Notes: a model not told the origin generated them from the sequence alone. 44,255 bases of DNA from Candidatus Thalassarchaeaceae archaeon (GCA_029250665.1 JAQXEV010000072.1:1-44255); one strand, 5' to 3'. Positions 17,039 to 25,256 are shown, numbered from the stretch's first letter. A program made the numbers and translations.

Positions 17039-17754
17039 TGGGCGGATACGGAGATGTGCAGTGCATAGATGAGAATGGAATTCGATTAGATGGTAGGACC
17101 AAGGATGAGGTTCGACCCGTACACATTGAGACTGGAGTAGTTCCAGTCGCCGATGGTTCGGCCCGAATGACTTGGGGTCTGAACGATGTCATCGCAGCAG
17201 TTTACGGGCCTATGGAAGCTCACCCTCGCAAGATTCAGCGCCAAGACCGTGCTGTGCTTGATGTGCGATACAATATGGCACCTTTCTCGACAACAGACAG
17301 GATTCGTCCAGGATTTAACCGCCGCAGCCGAGAGATTTCCAAGGTTACGGCTGAGGCTCTTGAGAGCGTAGTGCTGACTGAACTCTATCCACGCAGCAAG
17401 ATCCGCGTCGAAATCGAAATTATCTGTGCTGAGGCAGGCACTCGATGCGCAGGAATCACAGCCGCATCAGTCGCTCTTGCCCACGCTGGTATCCCGATGA
17501 GCGACATGGTTGTCTCGGTCGCCAGCGGTAAGGTACACGATATCGTAGTCTGCGACCTGAACAAGGAAGAGGACAATTACGGTGAGGCAGACCTTCCAAT
17601 GGGAATTCTCCCTAACTCTGGAGAACTTGTCTTCTTGCAGATGGACGGTGACCTTTCACCTGATCAATTCCAGGAAGCTTGGGATTACAATATGGAAGCA
17701 ACTAAGGTGATTCACGCCGAGATGGTTCGCGCTCTCAGAGGAGGTGATGAGTGA
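17038..17754 (+). CDS. rrp41: Exosome complex exonuclease Rrp41
   Basis: Catalytic RNase PH-fold subunit of the exosome; it degrades RNA 3'-5' by phosphorolysis and can add tails. The 238-residue protein has the IRLDGRTKDEVRP N-terminus, the ring-contact RPGFNRRSREISK segment and active-site DLNKEEDNYGEADLPMG with the conserved acidic residues that bind the metal. Length matches archaeal Rrp41. It overlaps rrp4 at its start and rrp42 at its stop, so the three subunits are produced from one coupled transcript. Confidence 0.96.
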   Translation: MGGYGDVQCIDENGIRLDGRTKDEVRPVHIETGVVPVADGSARMTWGLNDVIAAVYGPMEAHPRKIQRQDRAVLDVRYNMAPFSTTDRIRPGFNRRSREISKVTAEALESVVLTELYPRSKIRVEIEIICAEAGTRCAGITAASVALAHAGIPMSDMVVSVASGKVHDIVVCDLNKEEDNYGEADLPMGILPNSGELVFLQMDGDLSPDQFQEAWDYNMEATKVIHAEMVRALRGGDE

Positions 17755-18545
17755 TGGCTATCCCACTTGTCCCTAAACTCCTACGCGCTCACCTCGCGGA
17801 ACTTGCCGCTGAAGATCAGCGTCACGACGGTCGCGGTCGCTTCGTTGGCCGCGACACTGAACTCGAGATCAACTGTCTGCCACGCGCAGAGGGTTCTGCT
17901 AAGGTGCGCATGGGTGACACCATCGTTTACGCTGGTGTCAAGTTCCAGATCATGACTCCATACCCAGACCGACCTAATCAGGGCGGTTTGATGTGCAGCG
18001 CTGAAGTTCGCCCGGTCGCAGGTCGAAACTGGGAGCCTGGTCCACCAAGCCCCCAGTCTATCGAGTTGGGACGTGTCGTCGACCGCGGAATCCGCGAGTC
18101 AGGTTGCATTAACACTGAGGATTTGTGCTTAATTCCTGGTGAGAAGGCCTGGCAGGTCATTCTCGACTTATTCGCAGTATCTGACGATGGAAACTTGTTC
18201 GATGCTTTCGCTCTTGCTGGCATTGCCGCGCTGAAGAGCGCGGTTGTCCCTGCTGAGCGCTTTGGAGTCGGTGAAGACCGACCCCTCGGTGTCGCAAAGA
18301 CTCCAGTCATGTGCTCATACCACAAGGTCGGCGGTCGCTTCGTTTACGATGCTGACAAGAGAGAAGAGCTTGGAGGAGACGAGCGAATCCACATCACCCT
18401 TGGTGATGATGACCACGTTCATTCATTGCAGAAGGGTCTAAAGGGAATCTTCACGGCGGCCGAATTCGCTGAGATCATGGATCAGGCACGCTCTAGGTGC
18501 GCCGAACTTCGCGATCTAATTGACGAAAAAATGGAAGGTGAGTGA
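17754..18545 (+). CDS. rrp42: Exosome complex protein Rrp42
   Basis: Non-catalytic RNase PH-fold partner that alternates with Rrp41 in the hexameric ring and contributes to the RNA path. The 263-residue protein shows DQRHDGRGRF near its N-terminus, LPRAEGSAKVRMGDT and ELGRVVDRGIRES, all typical of Rrp42, and lacks the catalytic acidic cluster of Rrp41. ATG at 17754 overlaps the rrp41 stop and follows a GGAGGTGATG ribosome-binding stretch; a GTG one codon earlier at 17751 is an equally open alternative. Confidence 0.95.
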   Translation: MAIPLVPKLLRAHLAELAAEDQRHDGRGRFVGRDTELEINCLPRAEGSAKVRMGDTIVYAGVKFQIMTPYPDRPNQGGLMCSAEVRPVAGRNWEPGPPSPQSIELGRVVDRGIRESGCINTEDLCLIPGEKAWQVILDLFAVSDDGNLFDAFALAGIAALKSAVVPAERFGVGEDRPLGVAKTPVMCSYHKVGGRFVYDADKREELGGDERIHITLGDDDHVHSLQKGLKGIFTAAEFAEIMDQARSRCAELRDLIDEKMEGE

Positions 18546-18546
18546 A

Positions 18547-18915
18547 ATGGCAAAGAGAACACAGAAGGCAGGCGCGACCGCCAAGTTCGGTCCACGATAC
18601 GGTGTTAGTGTCCGCCGACGTGCTGGCTCTGCCCTCAAGAAGAAGTCACGAAAATACACTTGCCCTGTCTGCCAATACCAGAAAGTCACCCGCAAGGTGG
18701 CTGGAATTTGGGAGTGCAAGAAGTGCTCACACACATTCTCTGGTGGAGTATGGGAACCATTCACCCGCGCCACAGACGCGAATTCACGTGTCATTCGGCG
18801 CGGCATGGAAGGCGCTACGGCGACTGACATGACTGTCATCGCACAGCAAGCCGCTCTCGATTACGAGCGAAAGCTTGCGGCTGGTGAGATTGATGTCAGC
18901 GACGAAGAAGAGTGA
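18547..18915 (+). CDS. rpl37ae: 50S ribosomal protein eL43 (L37Ae)
   Basis: Zinc-ribbon protein of the large ribosomal subunit. From the ATG at 18547 the product is 122 residues, with FGPRYGVSVRRR near the N-terminus and the zinc ribbon C-x2-C...C-x2-C (CPVCQY, CKKCSH) around residues 38-60. The acidic tail after about residue 90 is longer than in many archaeal homologues (about 80-95 residues in total). The tail contains the start of pcc1, so the two genes overlap by 23 nt. It follows rrp42 after one base, as in many archaea. Confidence 0.93.
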   Translation: MAKRTQKAGATAKFGPRYGVSVRRRAGSALKKKSRKYTCPVCQYQKVTRKVAGIWECKKCSHTFSGGVWEPFTRATDANSRVIRRGMEGATATDMTVIAQQAALDYERKLAAGEIDVSDEEE

Positions 18916-19120
18916 AGCTCTCCAGCTCACCCTGAAGGTCAAGAGCCGATTTGCCGAAGCCTTGGAGGCTTCTCTCATCACAGAGGCTGAAGTCAGCCGT
19001 GAATCTGATACAATCGTTGTACAGGAGGCCGAAGCGGTCTTCGTGGACATGCGTGCGCGTTGGAATACAGTGATGCGAGGACTTGCAGCAGCCGACGAGG
19101 CATTGAAAACGCTCGATTGA
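18893..19120 (+). CDS. pcc1: KEOPS complex subunit Pcc1
   Basis: Small dimerising subunit of KEOPS, which makes t6A37 on ANN-decoding tRNAs. The 75-residue product from ATG 18893 has the expected alpha/beta pattern: QLTLKVKSRFAEALEASL, then an interrupted strand and the C-terminal helix RWNTVMRGLAAADEALKTL. Length fits Pcc1 (about 75-90). The start lies inside eL43, and pfdB follows 17 nt later. The order eL43-pcc1-pfdB is a conserved archaeal neighbourhood and supports the call, since Pcc1 sequences diverge strongly. Confidence 0.83.
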   Translation: MSATKKSEALQLTLKVKSRFAEALEASLITEAEVSRESDTIVVQEAEAVFVDMRARWNTVMRGLAAADEALKTLD

Positions 19121-19137
19121 AACAGGGAGATGAGAAC

Positions 19138-19446
19138 ATGGTCGACCAACAGCAGATTCAGAGCCTCGTGCAAGAACTACAGATGGTCCGCGGCCAGATT
19201 CAATCGCTGACCAGTCAACTCAATGAGATTTCACTAACAATCGAAGCTCTGGCTTCTCAAGACCCTGACCGCTCAGTTTACCGTGCTCTTGGCGGCATTT
19301 TACTCGAGGTCGACGATCGCGCTTCACTCACTAACGACCTTGAGTCATCGCGCGAAACAATAGAATCTCATCTCAAGACGCTCAGCGCGCGTGAAACCGA
19401 AATCAGAGCTCAGTACGCCGAAGCGGTTGAATCTCTGGATGATTGA
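19138..19446 (+). CDS. pfdB: Prefoldin beta subunit
   Basis: Subunit of the hexameric prefoldin chaperone, which hands unfolded proteins to the thermosome. The 102-residue protein is two coiled-coil helices (about 3-40 and 66-98) joined by a beta hairpin with the signature VYRALGGILLEVD. It starts at the ATG 19138 preceded by GGGAGATGAG. A longer frame from 19060 lies inside pcc1 and is not needed. Confidence 0.93.
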   Translation: MVDQQQIQSLVQELQMVRGQIQSLTSQLNEISLTIEALASQDPDRSVYRALGGILLEVDDRASLTNDLESSRETIESHLKTLSARETEIRAQYAEAVESLDD

Positions 19447-19454
19447 GGGATTTG

Positions 19455-20429
19455 ATGCAACTCGATATGACTCCGCTCACTGAGTGGGTCGATTCCGCAG
19501 CAGAACGCGGCGCTATCGCCGTTGTCACCCATCGTAACGGCGATATGGATACAATTGGTTCAGGGATTGTCTTAGCGAGGCGAATTGAAAATGCTCGAGC
19601 CTGCGGATTGTATGTCGGTACGCTTGCGCGTAAGATGCTGGATGGCCATTCATCCGATTTCATGCAAATAGATGCTGAGCGCCCTGCTTTCCCTCGCAGT
19701 TTGGGTGGGATTATCGTCGTTGATTGCGCATCGCCGAGTCAAGTTGGATTCACTCTTCCTGACGCACCACTATGTGTTGTCGATCATCATTCATCTGCTT
19801 CTGATCCATGGCCGGACGACGCATTGATACTGCGAGGTAATGCTTCCTCTACAGCTGAGATGGTATGGGATTGGATTCGCGACGCCGACCTTGTCTGTAG
19901 CGCTGAGGATGCGACCCTCCTCCTTGCAGCAATCGTTTCAGACACTGGTCGGTTCAAGCACTCACGTGCAGGATGCCATCGCCGTGTCGATGAAATCAGC
20001 GAAGCATCAGGAATCGACCCCGTCGATGTAATCGAGAAGATGGAATCCGAAGATCTCAGCAATTCACAGCGCATTGCAATCCTCAAGGCGGTTGGTCGCT
20101 GTGAATCGCACCAAATCGGAGATTTGGTTGTGGCAACAACAAGAGCCAGTACACACGAAGGTGTAGTTGCTCACGCTTTGCTTGCATCCGGCGCTCATGT
20201 CGCCTTGGTCCATAAGAAAACACCAGAAGGTCTCAGAGTCACTGGCAGAGCCAGCAGAACAGGGACTCAGAAAGGCGCCGATATTGGTTCAGTGATGAAG
20301 ACTGTCGCTGGGCGTTTGGGTGGAGACGGTGGTGGTCATCCTGGTGCTGCAGGATGGTCAGGAAAGTGTCATCCAGTAGAACTCCAATCGACTCTTTTGG
20401 CTGCATTAACCTCGGAGTTGATTGGATGA
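19455..20429 (+). CDS. DHH/DHHA1 family phosphoesterase (RecJ/NrnA-like)
   Basis: A Mn-dependent phosphoesterase of the DHH superfamily. The product (about 324 residues) has the N-terminal THRNGDMDTIGS (DxD-type motif), IIVVDCAS, the namesake CVVDHHSS motif and a C-terminal DHHA1 domain with the glycine-rich GGDGGGHPGAAG motif. Proteins of this size include oligoribonucleases, pAp phosphatases and archaeal RecJ-like nucleases; the exact substrate cannot be chosen from sequence alone. The usual archaeal position after prefoldin beta suggests an RNA-metabolism role. TTG codons at 19443 and 19452 are possible upstream starts; ATG 19455 is preferred. Confidence 0.87.
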   Translation: MQLDMTPLTEWVDSAAERGAIAVVTHRNGDMDTIGSGIVLARRIENARACGLYVGTLARKMLDGHSSDFMQIDAERPAFPRSLGGIIVVDCASPSQVGFTLPDAPLCVVDHHSSASDPWPDDALILRGNASSTAEMVWDWIRDADLVCSAEDATLLLAAIVSDTGRFKHSRAGCHRRVDEISEASGIDPVDVIEKMESEDLSNSQRIAILKAVGRCESHQIGDLVVATTRASTHEGVVAHALLASGAHVALVHKKTPEGLRVTGRASRTGTQKGADIGSVMKTVAGRLGGDGGGHPGAAGWSGKCHPVELQSTLLAALTSELIG

Positions 20430-21376
20430 GCGATATACGAGAAATTCTCAATCGTTTGAATTCAGGCGAAATTTCTGCTGCAGAAGTGCCTGATGAAATG
20501 ATTCTCCAAGTCGCTGCAGAGATTCTTTTCGTTGAGGGCGAGGGTCAGGGTGAGATTCTTACTCGCCTGAGTCCACTCCAACGTGAAGTCCTCAGTCTCC
20601 AAGCACTGTTGATGGAAGGTGATCTTGCTAGTGCTGTGGTGATGAGTGAGGAATTACTTGCACGCTCTCGTTCCAAAGAAGAGCGTGACCTCGAATGTGA
20701 AGTTAGGGTTCGAATGGAGAGAGCATTGCTTGCAGTCGATGGCATAGAAACATCCGGTTTGGAATTGAAGTGGTGTACTGAGCGACTGAAGGCCATTGCA
20801 CCGGGAAGTGCACTTCACGGAATTTCACTCCTGAATCAGGGCACATGGCACGCCAATAATGGCGAAGTGATGATGGCGATGGCAGTCCATGCCGACATCA
20901 CTCGTGATAGCGGTCATCCACCTGAAATCAGAGGTCTTTCTCGACTTGAGGTTGGGAGAATTCTCACCGCTCTCGACGACCTCGACCCAGCAATGCGTCA
21001 TCTTTGGACAGCAAAAGCTGTTTTTGCCGATGCGGGAATGGTGGCTGAATCAGTAGTAGCATCCCTAGAATGGCTTGATCTCGCCCTTGAAGAGGTAGTC
21101 GATGATTCTCCTCGCATGCTCAACAGAATCCAGAATGCGGCCCCGCGTGCAGTCCCTGGTTCTTCTTGGATTCCGGCGAATCGTTCTGATGTGGTTGATG
21201 TGGTTGAGGATATTCTCCCAATCCTGCTTACTGATGTTGGTGGTATGGAGCGTAATGACCTAGGATTAATTCTCGATGCGTCGCAAATCTTGGAAGAAGC
21301 ATCGTGGAGCGAGGCGATTGCCGAGAAGTCCGAATCTATTCAGGATGTCAGACTTCTCGAAGCACTCCAATCATGA
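20426..21376 (+). CDS. Helical-repeat (TPR-like) protein of unknown function
   Basis: A 316-residue, all-helical acidic protein starting at an ATG that overlaps the DHH phosphoesterase stop (ATGA). Repeating Leu/Ala patterns (LQALLMEGDLASAVVMSEELLARS, MRHLWTAKAVFADAGMVAESVV) resemble tetratricopeptide helices. No catalytic motif is visible. It probably acts as a scaffold or adaptor. Its end overlaps the convergent NUDIX gene by 37 bp, and another TPR-like protein lies just beyond that gene. Confidence 0.7.
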   Translation: MSDIREILNRLNSGEISAAEVPDEMILQVAAEILFVEGEGQGEILTRLSPLQREVLSLQALLMEGDLASAVVMSEELLARSRSKEERDLECEVRVRMERALLAVDGIETSGLELKWCTERLKAIAPGSALHGISLLNQGTWHANNGEVMMAMAVHADITRDSGHPPEIRGLSRLEVGRILTALDDLDPAMRHLWTAKAVFADAGMVAESVVASLEWLDLALEEVVDDSPRMLNRIQNAAPRAVPGSSWIPANRSDVVDVVEDILPILLTDVGGMERNDLGLILDASQILEEASWSEAIAEKSESIQDVRLLEALQS

Positions 21377-21744
21377 TCTAGCAATTTCTGGATTTCCTCC
21401 TCTCCCCAGTAGAGGTCACCAGGTATTTCGACACACCAGCCGACCTCACTGATACTATCGTCGTCGGATTCCCATCCGTAGGGTTGTGGTTCTTCGTCAA
21501 TTTCGACACGGACGACGGTACCTCCTGCGAACAGTTGTTCATCGAATGATGTTGCTACGCCAAGTAGTCCAGTTTCTTCGAATAGTTCTCGCAGTGCAGC
21601 GATTTCATTCGGTTCATCCTCTCCTATTGTGCCGCCTGGTAATTCCCAACCTCGTGTGCGATGCTTTACCATCAACCAACAGGGTATTTCCAAAGATTGT
21701 TTTGGTACGCCCCAAACTACTACCCAGGGCTTATCATCAGTCAT
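21340..21744 (-). CDS. NUDIX hydrolase
   Basis: A 134-residue pyrophosphohydrolase with a perfect NUDIX box, G-x5-E-x7-RE-x2-EE-x-GL (GTIGEDE, REL-FEE-TGL), preceded by RGWELPGG. NUDIX enzymes clean up modified nucleotides or other nucleoside diphosphate derivatives; the substrate is not predictable here. Start at ATG 21744 (TDDKPWVVVWG); the longer frame from 21849 runs through the upstream TPR gene. It overlaps the TPR gene's 3' end by 8 nt and the convergent helical-repeat gene by 37 nt. Confidence 0.88.
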   Translation of the reverse strand: MTDDKPWVVVWGVPKQSLEIPCWLMVKHRTRGWELPGGTIGEDEPNEIAALRELFEETGLLGVATSFDEQLFAGGTVVRVEIDEEPQPYGWESDDDSISEVGWCVEIPGDLYWGEEEIQKLLDHDWSASRSLTS

Positions 21745-22723
21745 TTGACATCGCCTCGCGGATGGATTCGGCGAATGATTGTGCCTCAGTGTCGCCCTCG
21801 GCGGCGAGGCGGCGAGCGATGAAGAAAGCCTCAGAATGCCTACCTTCATCAGCCAGCCTCATTGCTCGATTCAGTTCGGATTCTTTTGTTTCGGTTGCCT
21901 CGCTCAATTGTTCATTTGATGAGACACCGGCAGAGGCAGGCGTGGCAAGATTTTGCATACGTGAGAGGAATTCAACTCTATCCTTGATGTCCGGTGCCTT
22001 CCAAGGAGTCGCTCCTTCACCGTCTATTCTCGCCTCCATACGTTCGCGGAATTCATCACGTGATCTGAGCGTAGGTGAATGTGTTTGGGCTTGGTCGTAA
22101 CAGAACCAAGCGTGGTCGTATTCGCCTCTCCTTTCGTGCAATCTTCCCATGCGCGCCCATGTTTCGTAATTCGATGGACGTTGTGCGAGTAATTTGCCGG
22201 TTAGTTCGAGATACTCATCTTCGTATCCATCCTCGAGCAGGCGTTCCATCCGGCGTGAAAACAGAATGTTTGCACGCTGATCTGCAAAGTCCAGTTTGCG
22301 GATGCGTTCGATGAATTCTACAACTCCGCCGGCCGAACTCATCTTTTCCCACCATGCATCGGGGTCTAGTGGGTCTACTGCGAGAGCACCTTCGAGCAGT
22401 GTTTTGGCAGATCCTGTCAGATCAACCCCATCGAGTTGGGCAAGTAATTCGGGATCGCGTCCGAGAATAAGGAATAATTCGTCTAGAACTGCTCTGATGC
22501 CGATTACATCCTGAGCTCTGACTTTGATTTCTAACAGGATACGCCAGTTATCTGGATGTGTAAAATCGTGTAGAACAGCTTGCCGAGCACTTTGTTCAGC
22601 CCAATTTAGATTGCTCGGCTCAGTTTCAGAAAGTTTGAGGAATTTACTGGCTTGACTTCTATGGCGATTGCCAAGACTTCGACGGGGATGTTGCAGACTC
22701 GCTCCGATGTCGGATGCGGACAT
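21737..22723 (-). CDS. TPR-containing protein
   Basis: A 328-residue cytosolic protein with recognisable tetratricopeptide helices: NYETWARMGRLHERRGEYDH with the typical W/G/Y/A pattern near 195-214, NWAEQSARQAVLHDFTHPDN near the N-terminus and HSEAFFIARRLAAEGDTEAQ at the C-terminus. TPRs mediate protein-protein contacts; the partner is unknown. It lies 9 nt downstream of the UbiD-family gene and overlaps the NUDIX gene by 8 nt, so the three are likely cotranscribed. Confidence 0.75.
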   Translation of the reverse strand: MSASDIGASLQHPRRSLGNRHRSQASKFLKLSETEPSNLNWAEQSARQAVLHDFTHPDNWRILLEIKVRAQDVIGIRAVLDELFLILGRDPELLAQLDGVDLTGSAKTLLEGALAVDPLDPDAWWEKMSSAGGVVEFIERIRKLDFADQRANILFSRRMERLLEDGYEDEYLELTGKLLAQRPSNYETWARMGRLHERRGEYDHAWFCYDQAQTHSPTLRSRDEFRERMEARIDGEGATPWKAPDIKDRVEFLSRMQNLATPASAGVSSNEQLSEATETKESELNRAMRLADEGRHSEAFFIARRLAAEGDTEAQSFAESIREAMSND

Positions 22724-22732
22724 TTCAGCACC

Positions 22733-24025
22733 TCATAGGACGCTCTCATACGGTGAGCGGTCAATTCCCGGTGGTAGAGTCGCGTCAATGCCAATCTTAC
22801 TTGTCAGGCCGTCTGCCCCTCTACTCGGGTCGAGACTCGAACCTTTCTGACCAGAGAGGATTACTGTATCCTTGTCAGGTTGCCACCGAGTCATCAATGC
22901 CCATTCGACTCGTACTGGATTCGAACAATCGATATCGCTGTTGACGACGGTCACTTGTTTCATTGAACGATGACCGTCGAGTGCTGCGTGAATCGCTTTC
23001 ACACCATCTCCCTCCTCTACTGGCTCGATAGCTACGACAGCCGAAAGCCAACCGCTACCTCCGTCGGTCATGTAGACATCCGTGCATGGGACTACTGCGT
23101 TGACTGCTGCCTTGATGGTCGGAGCACGAGGGAGTCCCATGAGAGTTCTATGTTCGACCTCGGCAGGGATTAATGCGTGGAAGATTGGTGAGTTTCTATG
23201 GTGTACTGAGTCGTATTCGATGACTGCTTCCTGTCGTACGTCGTCGACTGTTCCTGTGATGTCGACATATGGTCCTTCGTCGTCATCGTCCAAAGTGATG
23301 CGGGCACACATTGCATATTCCGCATCGGCTGGTACTTGGATTCCATTTGAAAGAGTTACGAGATTGAGTGGCGATCCATGAAGTCGCTCGTGGAGAGCGG
23401 CAGCGACCTTGAGTTCATCGAGGTCGTGAGTGAATGACATCGCAGCGGCCAGTAGAACAGTCGCGTCGGCGCCATTGACTACTGCGATATTGACCTCGTC
23501 ACCATTCGCCCTCGCCTTATCGGTCATAGTGCGCAGGTGGCGTGGAACGAAGCGCGCGACGCAGTGGTTGGCGTCTCGGAGAAATTGTCGATGGTAGGAC
23601 ATATTTCGGATTCCATTATATTCCGCGATAATGACTGAGGCCGATTGGTACCGCCCACGGTCTTCTCGATAATGCCATGGGATAGGCAGTGCATTCAGAT
23701 CCACGGAGGCCTGCGTATTCTCCAGAACCTGAGCCGAGGTTGCGTCAACAATTTCTGGTTCAGCCGGGTTGGCCATAGCCCATGCGAGTATGTCTATGAG
23801 TTCTCCCGGTGTTACTTCAAACAATGAGCATAATCGGTCGCGTGCTAGCACATTGAGGGCGGAACGTTGGCCCGGGGCCTCAGTGATTGAATTGAACAGA
23901 ACAGGAGCGTGGGAGGTTGCTGAGGAATGGTCAAACATACCATGTTCAACGCTGATTTCATCGTTTACTTCAGCTACGCTACCAAGCAAATCCCTGAAGG
24001 CCATGAACCCAACCCGTTGCGTCAT
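22733..24025 (-). CDS. UbiD-family prenyl-FMN decarboxylase, possibly anhydromevalonate phosphate decarboxylase
   Basis: UbiD enzymes decarboxylate unsaturated acids with prenylated FMN. The 430-residue protein has the family core: NMSYHRQFL and VARFVPRHLR near 155-175, GADATVLLAAAM, and EHRTLMGLPRAPTIKAAV near 307-324. The VPRHL form resembles archaeal UbiD proteins that decarboxylate trans-anhydromevalonate 5-phosphate to isopentenyl phosphate. That fits the isopentenyl phosphate kinase at 29382-30173. An alternative is the menaquinone decarboxylase of the futalosine route, given mqnE/A/D in the window. No UbiX flavin prenyltransferase is present here. Met at 24004 is an alternative start. 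Confidence 0.85.
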   Translation of the reverse strand: MTQRVGFMAFRDLLGSVAEVNDEISVEHGMFDHSSATSHAPVLFNSITEAPGQRSALNVLARDRLCSLFEVTPGELIDILAWAMANPAEPEIVDATSAQVLENTQASVDLNALPIPWHYREDRGRYQSASVIIAEYNGIRNMSYHRQFLRDANHCVARFVPRHLRTMTDKARANGDEVNIAVVNGADATVLLAAAMSFTHDLDELKVAAALHERLHGSPLNLVTLSNGIQVPADAEYAMCARITLDDDDEGPYVDITGTVDDVRQEAVIEYDSVHHRNSPIFHALIPAEVEHRTLMGLPRAPTIKAAVNAVVPCTDVYMTDGGSGWLSAVVAIEPVEEGDGVKAIHAALDGHRSMKQVTVVNSDIDCSNPVRVEWALMTRWQPDKDTVILSGQKGSSLDPSRGADGLTSKIGIDATLPPGIDRSPYESVL

Positions 24026-24063
24026 CTGTTTGAATGTTGGCGAGAGAGGAGCAGTCCCTCACA

Positions 24064-24076
24064 TCACCTATGGTGA
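24064..24076. promoter_or_regulatory. Palindrome in the UbiD/rps12 divergent promoter region
   Basis: Perfect 5-bp arms TCACC and GGTGA around TAT. On the minus strand its centre (CATAGG) lies at the expected TATA distance from the UbiD start; on the plus strand it is 13 nt upstream of the rps12 TATA box. The inner CACC-N3-GGTG matches the inner part of the rrp4 palindrome. The arms are short, so a regulatory role is tentative. Confidence 0.35.
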
Positions 24077-24088
24077 GCCCGTCACGCT

Positions 24089-24097
24089 CTTATATGG
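24089..24097 (+). promoter_or_regulatory. TATA box of rps12
   Basis: CTTATATGG, centred 43 nt before the TTG start at 24136. An in-frame ATG at 24094 falls within this box, which excludes it as the translation start. Confidence 0.5.
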
Positions 24098-24135
24098 GGG
24101 GTAGGTCGGCGGGGCGTTCCTTCGAGGTGCTGTGC

Positions 24136-24576
24136 TTGGGTCGTGGTTTGTTCTCTGGACCAAAGATGAAGAAGGACCGCAAGCGGTTTCGCTGGGGGGA
24201 GCGGAAATTCAAGAGTCGAGAGACCAAGAGGCGCCAAGGTGGAATCCTCAAGCACGACCCACTTCGCGGTTCTACTCAAGCCAAGGGAATTGTCATTGAG
24301 AAGGTCGGAATTGAGGCTAAACAGCCCAATTCAGGAATACGTAAGGCAGTAAAAATTTCACTTATTCGCACAGGTAACAAACTAACTGCGTTCGCACCAG
24401 GTGATGGTGCAATTTCATTCATTGATGAGCATGACGAGGTTCTCGTCGAGGGTATCGGAGGACGCATGGGTCGTTCGTATGGTGACCTCCCTGGTGTTCG
24501 ATTCAAGGTCATCAAGGTCAACGGAGTATCTCTAGATGAGATGGTCAGGGGCCGAAAAGAGAAGCCAATCAGGTGA
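24136..24576 (+). CDS. rps12: 30S ribosomal protein uS12
   Basis: Decoding-centre protein of the small subunit. Starting from TTG 24136 it is 146 residues, the normal archaeal length, and begins [19 protein letters not shown], which aligns with the usual archaeal opening. The conserved [13 protein letters not shown] loop and [17 protein letters not shown] segment are present. A Shine-Dalgarno GAGGTG at 24124-24129 lies 6 nt upstream of the TTG, and the TATA box is 43 nt upstream. Longer frames from ATG 24034 or 24094 overlap the promoter. It is followed by rps7 and fusA. Confidence 0.95.
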   Translation: MGRGLFSGPKMKKDRKRFRWGERKFKSRETKRRQGGILKHDPLRGSTQAKGIVIEKVGIEAKQPNSGIRKAVKISLIRTGNKLTAFAPGDGAISFIDEHDEVLVEGIGGRMGRSYGDLPGVRFKVIKVNGVSLDEMVRGRKEKPIR

Positions 24577-24581
24577 GCATC

Positions 24582-25193
24582 ATGTCGGAAACGGAAGAAG
24601 TTCAGCAGCAGGAAGCTCCTATCGCGGGCATCGGTACTATGGTCTTCGGAAAGTGGGATGCTTCCGAGGTTGTTTGCGATGATCCAGGCCTTGCTCCTTA
24701 CATCAATCTCACAACAATCGGCACACCGCACAGCGGTGGTCGCCACGCTAATGCTTGGTTCGGAAAGGCCAAGCTTTCAGTCATCGAACGCTTCATCAAC
24801 AATCTGATGCGATCAGGGAAGTTCAGTGGTAAGAAGCAGCACTGTGCTAAAGCCTTCGAAGCGGCTCTCGACAATATCGCTGAGCGCACAGGAGAGAATC
24901 CACTTCAGCACTTCATCAACGCAATCGTTCACTCGGCCCCTTGTGAGGAGACAACCCGCATCAAGTTCGGTGCAGTTAGTCAGCCAAAAGCAGTTGATTC
25001 GTCTCCAAGCCGCCGGCTCGACGTGGCACTTCGCAACCTCTCCAAGGGTTGTGCCTCCGCTACTGCAAAGAGCACCCGCACACTTACTCAGGGAATCACC
25101 TCAGAGCTCAATAAGGCGGCTGCTGGTGACGTCGCTTCTTTCGCAGTTGGCAAGAAGGATGAGATTGAGCGAATCGCTGCTTCAGCACGATGA
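24582..25193 (+). CDS. rps7: 30S ribosomal protein uS7
   Basis: Small-subunit head assembly protein at the mRNA exit/E site. From ATG 24582 the product is 203 residues with YINLTTIGTPHSGGRHA, RFINNLMRSGKFSGKK and the C-terminal archaeal region. AGGTGA at 24571-24576, itself the end of rps12, serves as ribosome-binding site 5 nt before the ATG. A GTG at 24573 is a less likely start. Length fits archaeal S7. Confidence 0.95.
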   Translation: MSETEEVQQQEAPIAGIGTMVFGKWDASEVVCDDPGLAPYINLTTIGTPHSGGRHANAWFGKAKLSVIERFINNLMRSGKFSGKKQHCAKAFEAALDNIAERTGENPLQHFINAIVHSAPCEETTRIKFGAVSQPKAVDSSPSRRLDVALRNLSKGCASATAKSTRTLTQGITSELNKAAAGDVASFAVGKKDEIERIAASAR

Positions 25194-25235
25194 TATTCAG
25201 CATCTCGACTTTGAGATCATCAGAATCGACAACCC

Positions 25236-25256
25236 TTGTATCACGTAGTGATACAA
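25236..25256. promoter_or_regulatory. Perfect 9+9 bp palindrome upstream of fusA (candidate operator)
   Basis: Arms TTGTATCAC and GTGATACAA are exact inverted repeats around GTA. The element sits between rps7 and fusA, ending 4-5 nt before a TATA-like sequence of fusA. This placement suits a DNA-binding regulator of EF-2 transcription; as RNA it would form a 9-bp hairpin downstream of rps7. A nine-base perfect arm is unlikely by chance at a given site. Confidence 0.6.

Noticed and set aside
22733-24025. UbiD-family protein taken as the menaquinone (futalosine) decarboxylase
   Set aside because: Not excluded, but no UbiX or prenyltransferase partner is adjacent, and the isopentenyl phosphate kinase in the window plus the VPRHL motif favour the mevalonate role.
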